This document shows positions 38,917 through 52,490 of a DNA stretch of 64,000 bases, one piece after another. Position 1 is the first letter of the stretch, and every line of letters starts with the position of its first letter. The notes beneath the pieces were generated by a model that was given only the letters and a program-made list of their open reading frames with translations, did not search any database and was not told the DNA's origin. The translations under genes were made by a program, and so were the position numbers. The stretch is from Leuctra nigra (taxonomy: Eukaryota; Arthropoda; Insecta; Plecoptera; Leuctridae): the NCBI GenBank assembly GCA_934045905.1, contig OW203762.1, forward strand, positions 4,340,001 through 4,404,000, read 5' to 3'.

Positions 38917-41900
38917 CAGGGATCATTTCATGTCTCTCTGTGTGACTTTATAGGATAAACGTAGAACTTCAATCAAGAACGTCTAATTATATCACGGAAC
39001 AGGTTTGGCTCAGAAGTAACGCTCTATTCAGGGATGATTTCATGTCTCTCTGTGTTACCTTATGGGATAAACGTAAAACTTCAGTCAAGAACGTCTAATA
39101 ATATCACGGAACAGGTTTGGCTCAGAAGTAACGCTCTATTCAGGAATCATTTCATGTCTCTCTGTGTTACCTTATGGGATAAACGTAGAACTTCAATCAA
39201 GAACGTCTAATTATATCACGGAACAGGTTTGGCTCAGAAGTAACGCTCTATTCAGGAATCATTTCATGTCTCTCTGTGTTACCTTATAGCATAAACGTAA
39301 AACTTCAGTCAAGAACGTCTAATTATATCACGGAACAGGTTTGGCTCAGAAGTAACGCTCTATTCAGGGATCATTTCATGTCTCTCTGTGTTACCTTATG
39401 GGATAAGCGTAGACCATCAATCAAGAACGTCTAATTATATCACGGAACAGGTTTGGCTCAGAAGTTACGCTCTATTCAGGGATCATTTCATGTCTCTCTG
39501 TGTTCCTTATAGGATAAACGTAAATTTCAGTCAAGAACGTCTAATTATATCACGGAACAGGTTTGGCTCAGAAGTAACGCTCTATTCAGGGATCATTTCA
39601 TGTCTCTCTGTGTTACCTTATAGGATAAACGTAAATTTCAGTCAAGAACGTCTAATTATATCACGGAACAGGTTTGGCTCAGAAGTAACGCTCTATTCAG
39701 GGATCATTTCATGTCTCTCTGTGTTACCTTATAGGATAAACGTAAATTTCAGTCAAGAACGTCTAATTATATCACGGAACAGGTTTGGCTCAGAAGTAAC
39801 GCTCTATTCAGGAATCATTTCATGTCTCTCTGTGTTACCTTATGGGATAAGCGTAGACCATCAATCAAGAACGTCTAATTATATCACGGAACAGGTTTGG
39901 CTCAGAAGTAACGCTCTATTCAGGGATCATTTCATGTCTCTCTGTGTTACCTTATGGGATAAGCGTAGACCTTCAATCAAGAACGTCTTATTATATCACG
40001 GAACAGGTTTGGCTCAGAAGTAACGCTCTATTCAGAAATCATTTCATGTCTCTCTGTGTTACCTTATAGGATAAACGTAAATTTCAGTCAAGAACGTCTA
40101 ATTATATCACGGAACAGGTTTGGCTCAGAAGTAACGCTCTATTCAGGGATCATTTCATGTCTCTCTGTGTTACCTTATGGGATAAACGTAGACCTTCAAT
40201 CAAGAACGTCTAATTATATCACGGAACAGGTTTGGCTCAGAAGTAACGCTCTATTCAGGGATCATTTCATGTCTCTCTGTGTTACCTTATGGGATAAGCG
40301 TAGAACTTCAATCAAGAACGTCTAATTATATCACGGAACAGGTTTGGCTCTGAAGTAACGCTCTATTCAGGGATCATTTCATGTCTCTCTGTGTTACCTT
40401 ATAGGTAAACGTAAAACTTCAGTCAAGAACGTCTAATTAAATCACGAAACAGGTTTTGCTCAGAAGTAACGATCTATTCAGGGATAATTTCATGTCTCTC
40501 TGTGTTTTCTCATGGGATAAACGTAGAACTTCAATCAAGAACGTCTAATCATATCACGAAACAGGTTTGGCTCAGAAGTAACGCTCTATTCAGGGATCAT
40601 TTTATGTCTCTCCGTGTTACCTTATGGGATAAACGTAGACCTTCAATCAAGAACGTCTAATTATATCACGGAACAGGTTTGGCTCAGAAGTAACGCTCTA
40701 TTCAGGGATCATTTCATGTCTCTCTGTGTTACCTTATGGGATAAACGTAGAACTTTAATCAAGAACGTCTTATTATATCACGGAACAGGTTTGGCTCAGA
40801 TGTAACGCTCTATTGAGGGATCATTTCATGTCTCTTCGTGTTACCTTATGGGATAAACGTAGACCTTCAATCAAGAACGTCTAATTATATCACGGAACAG
40901 GTTTGGCTCAGAAGTAACGCTCTATTCAGGGATCATTTCATGTCTCTCTGTGTTACCTTATGGGATAAACGTAGAACTTCAATCAAGAACGTCTAATTAT
41001 ATCACGGAACAGGTTTGGCTCAGAAGTTACGCTCTATTCTGGGATCATTTCATGTCTCTCTGCGTTATCTTATGGGATAAACGTAGGCCTTCAACAAGAA
41101 CGTCTAATTATATCACGGAACAGGTTTGGCTCAGAGGTAACGCTCTATTCAGGGATCATTTCATGTCTCTCTGTGTTACCTTAAGGGATAAACGTAGAAC
41201 TTCAATCAAAACGTCTAATTATATCACAGAACAGGTTTGGCTCAGAAGTAACGCTCTATTCAGGAATCATTTCATGTCTCTCTGTGTTTCCTTATGGGAT
41301 AAACGTAGAACTTCAATCAAGAACGTCTAATTATATCACGGAACAGGTTTGGCTCAGAAGTAACGCTCTATTCAGGGATCATTTCATGTCTGTGTTACCT
41401 TATAGGATAAACTTAAGACTTCAATCAAGAACGTCTAATTATATCACGGAACAGGTTTTGCTCAGAAGTAACGCTCTATTCAGGGATCATTTTATGTCTC
41501 TCTGTGTTACCTTATAGGATAAACGTAGAACTTCAATCAAGAACGTCTAATTATATCACGGAACAGGTTTGGCTCAGAAGTAACGCTCTATTCAGGGATC
41601 ATTTCATGTCTCTCTGTGTTACCTTATGGGATAAACGTAGAACTTCAATCAAGAACGTCTAATTATATCACGGAACAGGTTTGGCTCTGAAGTAACGCTC
41701 TATTCAGGGATCATTTCATGTCTCTCTGTGTTACCTTATGGGATAAACGTAGAACTTCAATCAAGAACGTCTAATTATATCACGGAACAGGTTTTGCTCA
41801 GAAGTTACAGTCTATTCAGGGATCATTTCATGTCTCTCTGTGTTACCTTATGGGATAAACGTAGAACTTCAATCAAGAACGTCTAATTATATCACGGAAC

Positions 41901-44900
41901 AGGTTTGGCTCTGAAGTAACGCTCTATTCAGGGATCATTTCATGTCTCTCTGTGTTACCTTATGGGATAAACGTAGAACTTCAATCAAAAACGTCTAATT
42001 ATATCACGGAACAGGTTTTGCTCAGAAGTACGCTCTTTTCAGGAATCATTTCATGTCTCTGTGTTACTTTATAGGATAAACGTAAAACTTCAGTCAAGAA
42101 CGTCTAATTATATCACGGAACAGGTTTGGCTCAGAAGTAACGCTCTATTCAGGGATCATTTCATGTCTCTCTGTGTTACCTTATGGGATAAACGTAGAAC
42201 TTCAATCAAGAACGTCTTATTATATCACGGAACAGGTTTGGCTCAGAAGTAACGCTCTATTCAGGGATCATTTCATGTCTCTCTGTGTTACCTTATGGGA
42301 TAAACGTAGAACTTCAATCAAGAACGTCTTATTATATCACGGAACAGTTTTGGCTCAGAAGTAACGCTCTATTCAGGGATCATTTCATGTCTCTCTGTGT
42401 TACCTTATGGGATAAACGTAGAACTTCAATCAAGGACGTCTTATTATATCACGGAACAGGTTTGGCTCAGAAGTAACGCTCTATTCAGGGATAATTTCAT
42501 GTTTCTCTGTGTTACCTTATGGGATAAACGTAGAACTTCAATCAAGAACGTCTAATTATATCACGGAACAGGTTTGGCTCAGAAGTTACGCTCTATTCAG
42601 GGATCATTTCATATCTCTCTGTGTTACCTTATAGGATAAACGTTAAACTTCAGTCAAGAAAGTCTAATTAAATCACGGAACAGGTTTGGCTCAGAAGTAA
42701 CGCTCTATTCAGGGATCATTTCATGTCTCTCTATGTTACCTTATAGGATAAACGTAGACCATCAATCAAGAACGTCTAATTATATCACGGAACAGGTTTG
42801 GCTCAGAAGTAACGCTCTATTCAGGGATCATTTCATGTCTCTCTGTGTTACCTTATAGGATAAACGTAGAACTTCAATCAAGAACGTCTAATTATATCAC
42901 GGAACAGGTTTGGCTCAGAAGTAACGCTCTATCTAGGGATCATTTCATGTCTCTCTGTGTTACCTTAAGGGATAAACGTAGAACTTCAATCAAGAACGTC
43001 TTATTATATCACGGAACAGGTTTGGCTCAGAAATAACGCTCTATTCAGGGATCATTTCATGTTTCTCTGTGTTACCTTATGGGATAAACGTAGAACTTCA
43101 ATCAAGAACGTCTAATTTTATCACGGAACAGGTTTGGCTCAGAAGTAATGCTCTATTCAGGGATCATTTCATGTCTCTCTGTGTTACCTTATGAGATAAA
43201 CGTAGAACTTCAATCAAGAACGTCTAATTTTATCACGGAACAGGTTTGGCTCAGAAGTAATGCTCTATTCAGGGATCATTTCATGTCTCTCTGTGTTACC
43301 TTATAGGATAAACTTAAAACTTTAATCAAGAACGTCTAATTATATCACGGAACAGGTTTGGCTCAGAAGTAACGCTCTATTCAGGGATAATTTCATGTCT
43401 CTCTGTGTGACCTTATGAAATAAACGTAGAATTTCAATCAAGAACGTCTTTTTATATCACGGAACAGGTTTGGCTCAGAAGTAACGCTCTATTCAGGGAT
43501 CATTTCATGTCTCTCTTTGTAAACTTATGGGATAAACGTAGAACTTCAATCAAGAACGTCTTATTATATCACGGAACAGTTTTGGCTCAGAAGTAACGCT
43601 CTATTCAGGGATCATTTCATGTTTCTCTGTGTGACCTTATGGGATAAACGTAGAACTTTAATCAAGAACGTCTAATTATATCACGGAACAAGTTTGGCAC
43701 AGAAGTTACGCTCTATTCAGGGATCATTTCATGTCTCTCTGTGTTACCTTATAGGATAAACGTAAATTTCAGTCAAGAACGTCTAATTATATCACGGAAC
43801 AGGTTTGGCTCAGAAGTAATGCTCTATTCAGGGATCATTTCATGTCTCTCTGTGTGACCTTATAGGATAAACGTAGAACTTCAATCAAGAACGTCTTATT
43901 ATATCACGGAACAGGTTTGGCTCAGAAGTAACGCTCTATTCAGGGATCATTTCATGTCTCTCTGTGTTACCTTATAGGATAAACGTAGAACTTCAATCAA
44001 GAACGTCTTATTATATCACGGAACAGGTTTGGCTCAGAAGTAACGCTCTATTCAGGGATCATTTCATGTCTCTCTGTGTTACCTTATAGGATAAACGTAG
44101 AACTTCAATCAAGAACGTCTTATTATATCACGGAACAGGTTTGGCTCAGAAGTAACGCTCTATTCAGGGATCATTTCATGTCTCTCTGTGTTACCTTATG
44201 GGATAAACGTAGACCTTCAATCAAGAACGTCTATTTATATCACGGAACAGGTTTGGCTCAGAAGTACCGCTCTATTCAGGGATCATTTCATGTCACTCTG
44301 TGTTACCTTATGGGATAAACGTAGAACTTCAATCAAGAACGTCTTATTATATCACGGAACAGGTTTGGCTCAGAAGTAACGCTCTATTCAGGGATCATTT
44401 CATGTCTCTCTGTGTTACCTTATGGGATAAACGTAGAACTTCAATCAAGATCGTCTAATTATATCACGGAACAGGTTTGGCTCAGAAGTAACGCTCTATT
44501 CAGGGATCATTTCATGTCTCTCTATGTTACCTTATGGGATAAACGTAGAACTTCAATCAAGAACGTCTAATTATATCACGGAACAGGTTTGGCTCGGAAG
44601 TAACGCTCTATTCAGGGATCATTTCATGTCTCTCTGTGTTACCTTATAGGATAAACGTAAATTTCAGTCAAGAACGTCTAATTATATTACGGAACAGGTT
44701 TGGCTCAGAAGTAACGCTCTATTCAGGGATCATTTCATGTCTCTCTGTGTTACCTTATGGGATAAACGTAGAACTTCAATCAAGAACGTCTAATTATATC
44801 ACGGAACAGGTTTGGCTCAGAAGTAACGCTCTATTTAGGGATCATTTCATGTTTCTCTGTGTTACCTTATGGGATAAACGTAGAACTTCAATCAAGAACG

Positions 44901-45934
44901 TCTAATTATATTACGGAACAGGTTTGGCCCAGAAAATCGCTCTATTCAGGTTTCATTTCATGTCTCTCTGTGTTACCTTATAGGTAAACGTAAAACTTCA
45001 GTCAAGAACGTCTAATTATATCACGGAACAGGTTTGGCTCAGAAGTAACGCTCTATTCAGGGATCATTTCATGTCTCTCTTTGTTAACTTATGAGATAAA
45101 CGTAGAACTTCAATCAAGAACGTCTTATTATATCACGGAACAGGTTTGGCTCAGAAGTAACGCTCTATTTAGGGATCATTTCATGTTTCTCTGTGTTACC
45201 TTATGGGATAAACGTAGAACTTTAATCAAGAACGTCTATTTATATCACGGAACAAGTTTGGCTCAGAAGTAACGCTCTATTCAGGGATCATTTCATGTCT
45301 CTCTGTGTTACCTTATAGGATAAACGTAAATTTCAGTCAAGAACGTCTAATTATATCACGGAACAGGTTTGGCTCAGAAGTAATGCTCTATTCAGGGATC
45401 ATTTCATGTCTCTCAGTGTTACCTTATAGGATAAACGTAGAACTTCAATCAAGAACGTCTTATTATATCACGGAACAGGTTTGGCTCAGAAGTAACGCTC
45501 TATTCAGGGATCATTTCATGTCTCTCTGTGTAACCTTATGGGATAAACGTAGAACTTCAATCAAGAACGTCTTATTATATCACGGAACAGGTTTGGCTCA
45601 GAAGTAACGCTCTATTCAGGGATCATTTCATGTTTCTCTGTGTTACCTTATGGGATAAACGTAGAACTTCAATCAAGAACGTCTAATTATATCACGGAAC
45701 AGGTTTAGCTCAGAAGTTACGCACTATTCAGGGATCATTTCATATCTCTCTGTGTTACCTTATAGGATAAACGTTAAACTTCAGTCAAGAACGTCTAATT
45801 AATTCACGGAACAGGTTTGGCTCAGAAGTAACGCTCTATTCAGGGATCATTTCATGTTTATCTGTGTTACCTTATGGGATAAACGTAGAACTTCAATCAA
45901 GAACGTCTAATTATATCACGGAACAGGTTTGGCT

Positions 45935-47730
45935 CAGAAGTTACGCTCTATTCAGGGATCATTTCATGTCTCTCTGTGTTACCTTATAGGATAAACGTTA
46001 AACTTCAGTCAAGAACGTCTAATTAAATCACGGAACAGGTTTTGCTCAGAAGTAACGCTCTATTCAGGAATCATTTCATGTCTCTCTGTTTTACCTTATG
46101 GGATAAACGTAGAACTTCAATCAAGAACGTCTAATTATATCACGGAACAGGTTTGGCTCAGAAGTTACGCTCTATTCAGGGATCATTTCATGTTTCTCTG
46201 TGTTACCTTATGGGATAAACGTAGAACTTCAATCAAGAACGTCTAATTATATCACGGAACAGGTTTGGCTCAGAAGTTACGCTCTTTTCAGGGATCATTT
46301 CATGTCTCTCTGTGTTACCTTATAGGATAAACGTTAAACTTCAGTCAAGAACGTCTAAATAAATCACGGAACAGGTTTTGCTCAGAAGTAACGCTCTATT
46401 CAGGGATCATTTCGTGTCTCTCTGTGTTACCTTATAGGATAAACTTAAAACTTTAATCAAGAACGTCTAATTATATCACGGAACAGGTTTGGCTCAAAAG
46501 TAACGCTCTATTCAGGGATAATTTCATGTCTCTCTGTGTGACCTTATAAAATAAACGTAGAACTTCAATCAAGAACGTCTAATTATATCACGGAACAGGT
46601 TTGGCTCAGAAGTAACGCTCTATTCAGGGATCATTTCATGTGTCTCTGTGTGACCTTATAAAATAAACGTAGAACTTCAATCAAGAAAGTCTTATTATAT
46701 CACGGAACAGGTTTGTCTCAGAAGTAACGCTCTATTCAGGGATCATTTCATGTCTCTCTGTGTTACCTTATAGGATAAACGTAGAACTTCAATCAAGAAC
46801 GTCTAATTATATCACCGAACAGGTTTGGCTCAGAAGTTACGCTCTATTCAGGGATCATTTCATGTCTCTCTGTGTTACCTTATAGGATAAACGTTAAACT
46901 TCAGTCAAGAACGTCTAATTAAATCACGGAACAGGTTTTGCTCAGAAGTAACGCTCTATTCAGGAATCATTTCATGTCTCTCTGTTTTACCTTATGGGAT
47001 AAACGTAGAACTTCAATCAAGAACGTCTAATTATATCACGGAACAGGTTTGGCTCAGAAGTTACGCTCTATTCAGGGATCATTTCATGTTTCTCTGTGTT
47101 ACCTTATGGGATAAACGTAGAACTTCAATCAAGAACGTCTAATTATATCACGGAACAGGTTTGGCTCAGAAGTTACGCTCTTTTCAGGGATCATTTCATG
47201 TCTCTCTGTGTTACCTTATAGGATAAACGTTAAACTTCAGTCAAGAACGTCTAAATAAATCACGGAACAGGTTTTGCTCAGAAGTAACGCTCTATTCAGG
47301 GATCATTTCGTGTCTCTCTGTGTTACCTTATAGGATAAACTTAAAACTTTAATCAAGAACGTCTAATTATATCACGGAACAGGTTTGGCTCAAAAGTAAC
47401 GCTCTATTCAGGGATAATTTCATGTCTCTCTGTGTGACCTTATAAAATAAACGTAGAACTTCAATCAAGAACGTCTAATTATATCACGGAACAGGTTTGG
47501 CTCAGAAGTAACGCTCTATTCAGGGATCATTTCATGTGTCTCTGTGTGACCTTATAAAATAAACGTAGAACTTCAATCAAGAAAGTCTTATTATATCACG
47601 GAACAGGTTTGTCTCAGAAGTAACGCTCTATTCAGGGATCATTTCATGTCTCTCTGTGTTACCTTATAGGATAAACGTAGAACTTCAATCAAGAACGTCT
47701 AATTATATCACCGAACAGGTTTGGCTCAGA
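45935..47730. repeat. Tandem duplication of an 8-monomer (896-bp) block
   Basis: Diagnostic variants recur at exactly 896 bp: CTCTGTTTTACC (46086 and 46982), GTTACGCTCTTTTC (46281 and 47177), ATCACCGAAC (46815 and 47711) and ATTTCGTGTC (near 46410 and 47306). Confidence 0.85.
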
Positions 47731-49859
47731 AGTAACGCTCTATTCAGGGATCATTACATGTCTCTCTGTGTGACCTTATAAAATAAACGTAGAACTTCAA
47801 TCAAGAACGTCTTATTATATCACGGAACAGGTTTGGCTCAGAAGTAACGCTCTATTCAGGGATCATTTCATGTCTCTCTGTGTTACCTTATGGGATAAAC
47901 GTAGAACTTCAATCAAGAACGTCTTATTATATCACGGAACAGGTTTGGCTCAGAAGTAACGCTCTATTCAGGGATCATTTCATGTCTCTCTGTGTTACCT
48001 TATAGGATAAACGTAGAACTTCAATCAAAAACGTCTAATTATATCACGGAACAGGTTTGGGTCAGAAGTAACGATCTATTCAGGGATCATTTCATGACTC
48101 TCTGTGTTACCTTATAGAAAAAACGTAGAACTTCAATCAAGATCGTCTAATTATATCACGGAACAGGTTTGGCTCAGAAGTAACGCTCTATTTAGGGATC
48201 ATTTCATGTCTCTCTGTGTTACCTTATGGGATAAACGTAGAACTTCAATCAAGAACGTCTAATTATATCACGGAACAGGTTTGGCTCAGAAGTTACGCTC
48301 TATTAAGGGATCATTTCATGTCTCTCTGTGTTACCTTATAGGATAAACGTTAAACTTCAGTCAAGAACGTCTAATTAAATCACGGAACAGGTTTGGCTCA
48401 GAAGTAACGCTCTATTCAGGGATCATTTCATGTCTCTCTGTGTGACCTTATAAAATAAACGTAGAACTTCAATCAAGAACGTCTTATTATATCACAGAAC
48501 AGGTTTGGCTCAGAAGTAACGCTCTATTCAGGGATAATTTCATGTCTCTCTGTGTGACCTTATAAAATAAACGTAGAACTTCAATCAAAAACGTCTTATT
48601 ATATCACGGAACAGGTTTGGTTTAGAAGTAACGCTCTATTCAGGGATCATTTCATGTCTCTCTGTGTTACCTTATGGGATAAACGTAGAACTTTAATCAA
48701 GAACGTCTTATTATATCACAAAACAGGTTTGGTTAAGAAGTAACGCTCTATTCAGGGATCATTACATGTCTCTCTGTGTTACCTTATAGGATAAACGTAA
48801 ATTTTAGTCAAGAACGTCTAATTATATCACGGAACAGGTTTGCCTCAGAAGTAACGCTCTATTCAGGGATCATTTCATGTCTCTCTGTGTTACCTTATAG
48901 GATAAACGTAAATTTCAGTCAAGAATGTTTAATTATATCACGGAACAGGTTTGGCTCAGAAGTAACGCTCTATTCAGGGATCATTTCATGTCTCTCTGTG
49001 TTACCTTATGGGATAAACGTAGAACTTCAATCAAGAACGTCTTATTATATCACGGAACAGGTTTGGCTCAGAAGTAACGCTCTATTCAGGGATCATTTCA
49101 TGTTTTTCTGTGTTACCTTATGGGATAAACGTAGAACTTCAATCAAGAACGTCTAATTATATCACGGAACAGGTTTTGCTCAGAAGTAACGCTCTATTCA
49201 GTGATCATTTCATGTCTCTCTGTGGTACCTTATAGGATAAACTTAAAACTCTAATCAAGAACGTCTAATTATATCACGGAACAGGTTTTGCTCAGAAGTT
49301 ACGATCTATTCAGGGATCATTTCATGTCTCTCTGTGTTACCTTATAGGATAAACGTAAAACTTCAGTCAAGAACGTCTAATTATATCACGGAACAGGTTT
49401 GGCTCAGAAGTAACGCTCTATTCAGGAATCATTTCATGTCTCTCTGTGTTTCCTTATAGGAGAAACGTAGAACTTAAATCAAGAACGTCTAATTATATCA
49501 CGGAACAGGTTTGGCTCAGAAGTAACGCTCTATTCAGGGATCATTTCATGTCTCTCTGTGTTACCTTATAGGATAAACGTAAATTTCAGTCAAGAACGTC
49601 TTATTATATCACGGAACAGGTTCGGCTCAGAAGAAACGCTCTATTTAGGGATCATTTCATGTCTCTCTGTGTTACCTTATAGGATAAACGTAAATTTCAG
49701 TTAAGAACGTCTAATTATATCACGGAACAGGTTTGGCACAGAAGTAACGCTCTTTTCAGGGATCATTTTATGTCTCTCTGTGTTACCTTATGGGATAAAC
49801 ATAGATCTTCAATTAAGAACGTTTAATTATATCACGGAACAGGTTTAGCTCAGAAGTAA

Positions 49860-52490
49860 CGATCTATTCAGGTATCATTTCATGACTCTCTGTGTTACCT
49901 TATAGAATAAACGTAGAACTTCAATCAAGATCGTCTAATTATATCACGGAACAGGTTTTGCTCAGAAGTAACGCTCTATTCAGGGATCATTTCATGTCTC
50001 TCTGTGTTACCTTATAGGATAAGCGTAGACCTTTAATCAATAACGTCTAATTATATCACGGAACAGGTTTGGCTCAGAAGTAACGCTCTATTCAGGGATC
50101 ATTTCATGTCTCTCTGTGTTACCTTATAGGATAAGCGTAGACCTTCAATCAATAACGTCTAATTATATCACGGAACAGGTTTGGCTCATAAGTAACGCTC
50201 TATTCAGGGATCATTTCATGTCTCTATGTGTTACCTTAAGGGATAAACGTAGAACTTCAATCAAGAACGTCTAAATATATCAGGGAACAGGTTTGGCTCA
50301 GAAGTAACGCTCTATTCAGGGATCATTTCATGTTTCTCTGTGTTACCTTATGGGATAAACGTAGAACTTCAATCAAGAACGTCTAATTATATCACGGAAC
50401 AGGTTTGGCTCAGAAGTTACGCTCTATTCAGGGATCATTTCATGTCTCTCTGTGTTATCTTATGGGATAAACGTAGACCTTCAACAAGAACGTCTAATTA
50501 GATCACGGAACAGGATTGGCTCAAAAATAACGCTCTATTCAGGAATCATTTCATGTCTCTCTGTGTTTTCTTATGGGATAAACGTAGAACTTCAATCAAG
50601 AACGTCTAATTATATCACGGAACAGGTTTGGCTCAGAAGTAACGCTCTATTCAGGGATCATTTCATGTCTGTGTTACCTTATAGGATAAACTTAAGACTT
50701 CAATCAAGAACGTCTATATATATCACGGAACAGGTTTGGCTCAGAAGTAACGCTCTATTCAGGGATCATTTCATGTCTCTCTGTGTTACCTAATGGGATA
50801 AACGTAGAACTTCAATCAAGAACGTCTAATTATATCACGGAACAGGTTTGGTTTAGAAGTAACGCTTTATTCAGGGATCCTTTGATGTCTCTCTGAGTTA
50901 CCTTATGGGATAAACGTAGACCTTCAACAAGAACGTCTTATTATATCAGGGAACAGGTTTTGCTCAGAAGTACGCTCTTTTCAGGAATCATTTCATGTCT
51001 CTGTGTTACTTTATAGGATAAACGTAAAACTTCAGTCAAGAACTTCTAATTATATCACGGAACAGGTTTGGCTCAGAAGTCGCGCTCTATTCAGGAATCA
51101 TTTCATGTATCTCTGTGTTACCTTATGGGATAAACTTAAAACTTCAATCAAGAATGTCTTATTATATCACGGAACAGGTTTGGCTCAGAAGTAACGCTCT
51201 ATTCAGGGATTATTTCATGTCTTTTGTGTTACCTTATGGGAAAAGCGTAGACCTTCGATCAAGAACGTCTAATTATATCACGGAACAGGTTTGGGTCAGA
51301 AGTAACGATCTATTCAGGTATCATTTCATGACTCTCTGTGTTACCTTATAGAATAAACGTAGAACTTCAATCAAGATCGTCTAACTATATCACGGAACAG
51401 GTTTTGCTCAGAAGTAACGCTCTATTCAGGGATCATTTCATGTCTCTCTGTGTTACCTTATAGGATAAGCGTAGACCTTTAATCAATAACGTCTAATTAT
51501 ATCACGGAACAGGTTTGGCTCAGAAGTAACGCTCTATTCAGGGATCATTTCATGTCTCTCTGTGTTACCTTATAGGATAAGCGTAGACCTTCAATCAATA
51601 ACGTCTAATTATATCACGGAACAGGTTTGGCTCATAAGTAACGCTCTATTCAGGGATCATTTCATGTCTCTCTGTGTTACCTTAAGGGATAAACGTAGAA
51701 CTTCAATCAAGAACGTCTAATTATATCACGGAACAGGTTTGGCTCAGAAGTAACGCTCTATTCAGGGATCATTTCATGTTTCTCTGTGTTAGCTTATGGG
51801 ATAAACGTAGAACTTCAATCAAGAACGTCTAATTATATCACGGAACAGGTTTGGCTCAGAAGTTACGCTCTATTCAGGGATCATTTCATGTCTCTCTGTG
51901 TTATCTTATGGGATAAACGTAGACCTTCAACAAGAACGTCTAATTATATCACGGAACAGGATTGGCTCAAAAATAACGCTCTATTCAGGAATCATTTCAT
52001 GTCTCTCTGTGTTTTCTTATGGGATAAACGTAGAACTTCAATCAAGAACGTCTAATTATATCACGGAACAGGTTTGGCTCAGAAGTAACGCTCTATTCAG
52101 GGATCATTTCATGTCTGTGTTACCTTATAGGATAAACTTAAGACTTCAATCAAGAACGTCTATATATATATCACGGAACAGGTTTGGCTCAGAAGTAACG
52201 CTCTATTCAGGGATCATTTCATGTCTCTCTGTGTTACCTAATGGGATAAACGTAGAACTTCAATCAAGAACGTCTAATTATATCACGGAACAGGTTTGGT
52301 TTAGAAGTAACGCTTTATTCAGGGATCCTTTGATGTCTCTCTAAGTTACCTTATGGGATAAACGTAGACCTTCAACAAGAACGTCTAATTATATCAGGGA
52401 ACAGGTTTTGCTCAGAAGTACGCTCTTTTCAGGAATCATTTCATGTCTCTGTGTTACTTTATAGGATAAACGTAAAACTTCAGTCAATAA
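49860..52490. repeat. Tandem duplication of about 1446 bp in the satellite
   Basis: Variants such as AAGCGTAGACCTTTAATCAA (50021 and 51467) and the CTTCAACAAGAACG monomer (about 50480 and 51926) recur with the same spacing. The block contains monomers with small deletions, so the period is 10 bp short of 13 monomers. Confidence 0.8.

Noticed and set aside
38999..39030. tRNA A-box-like TTTGGCTCAGAAGTAACGCT in every satellite monomer
   Set aside because: No B box at suitable spacing and no cloverleaf. The shared GCTCAGAAG with the SINE body is short enough to be chance.
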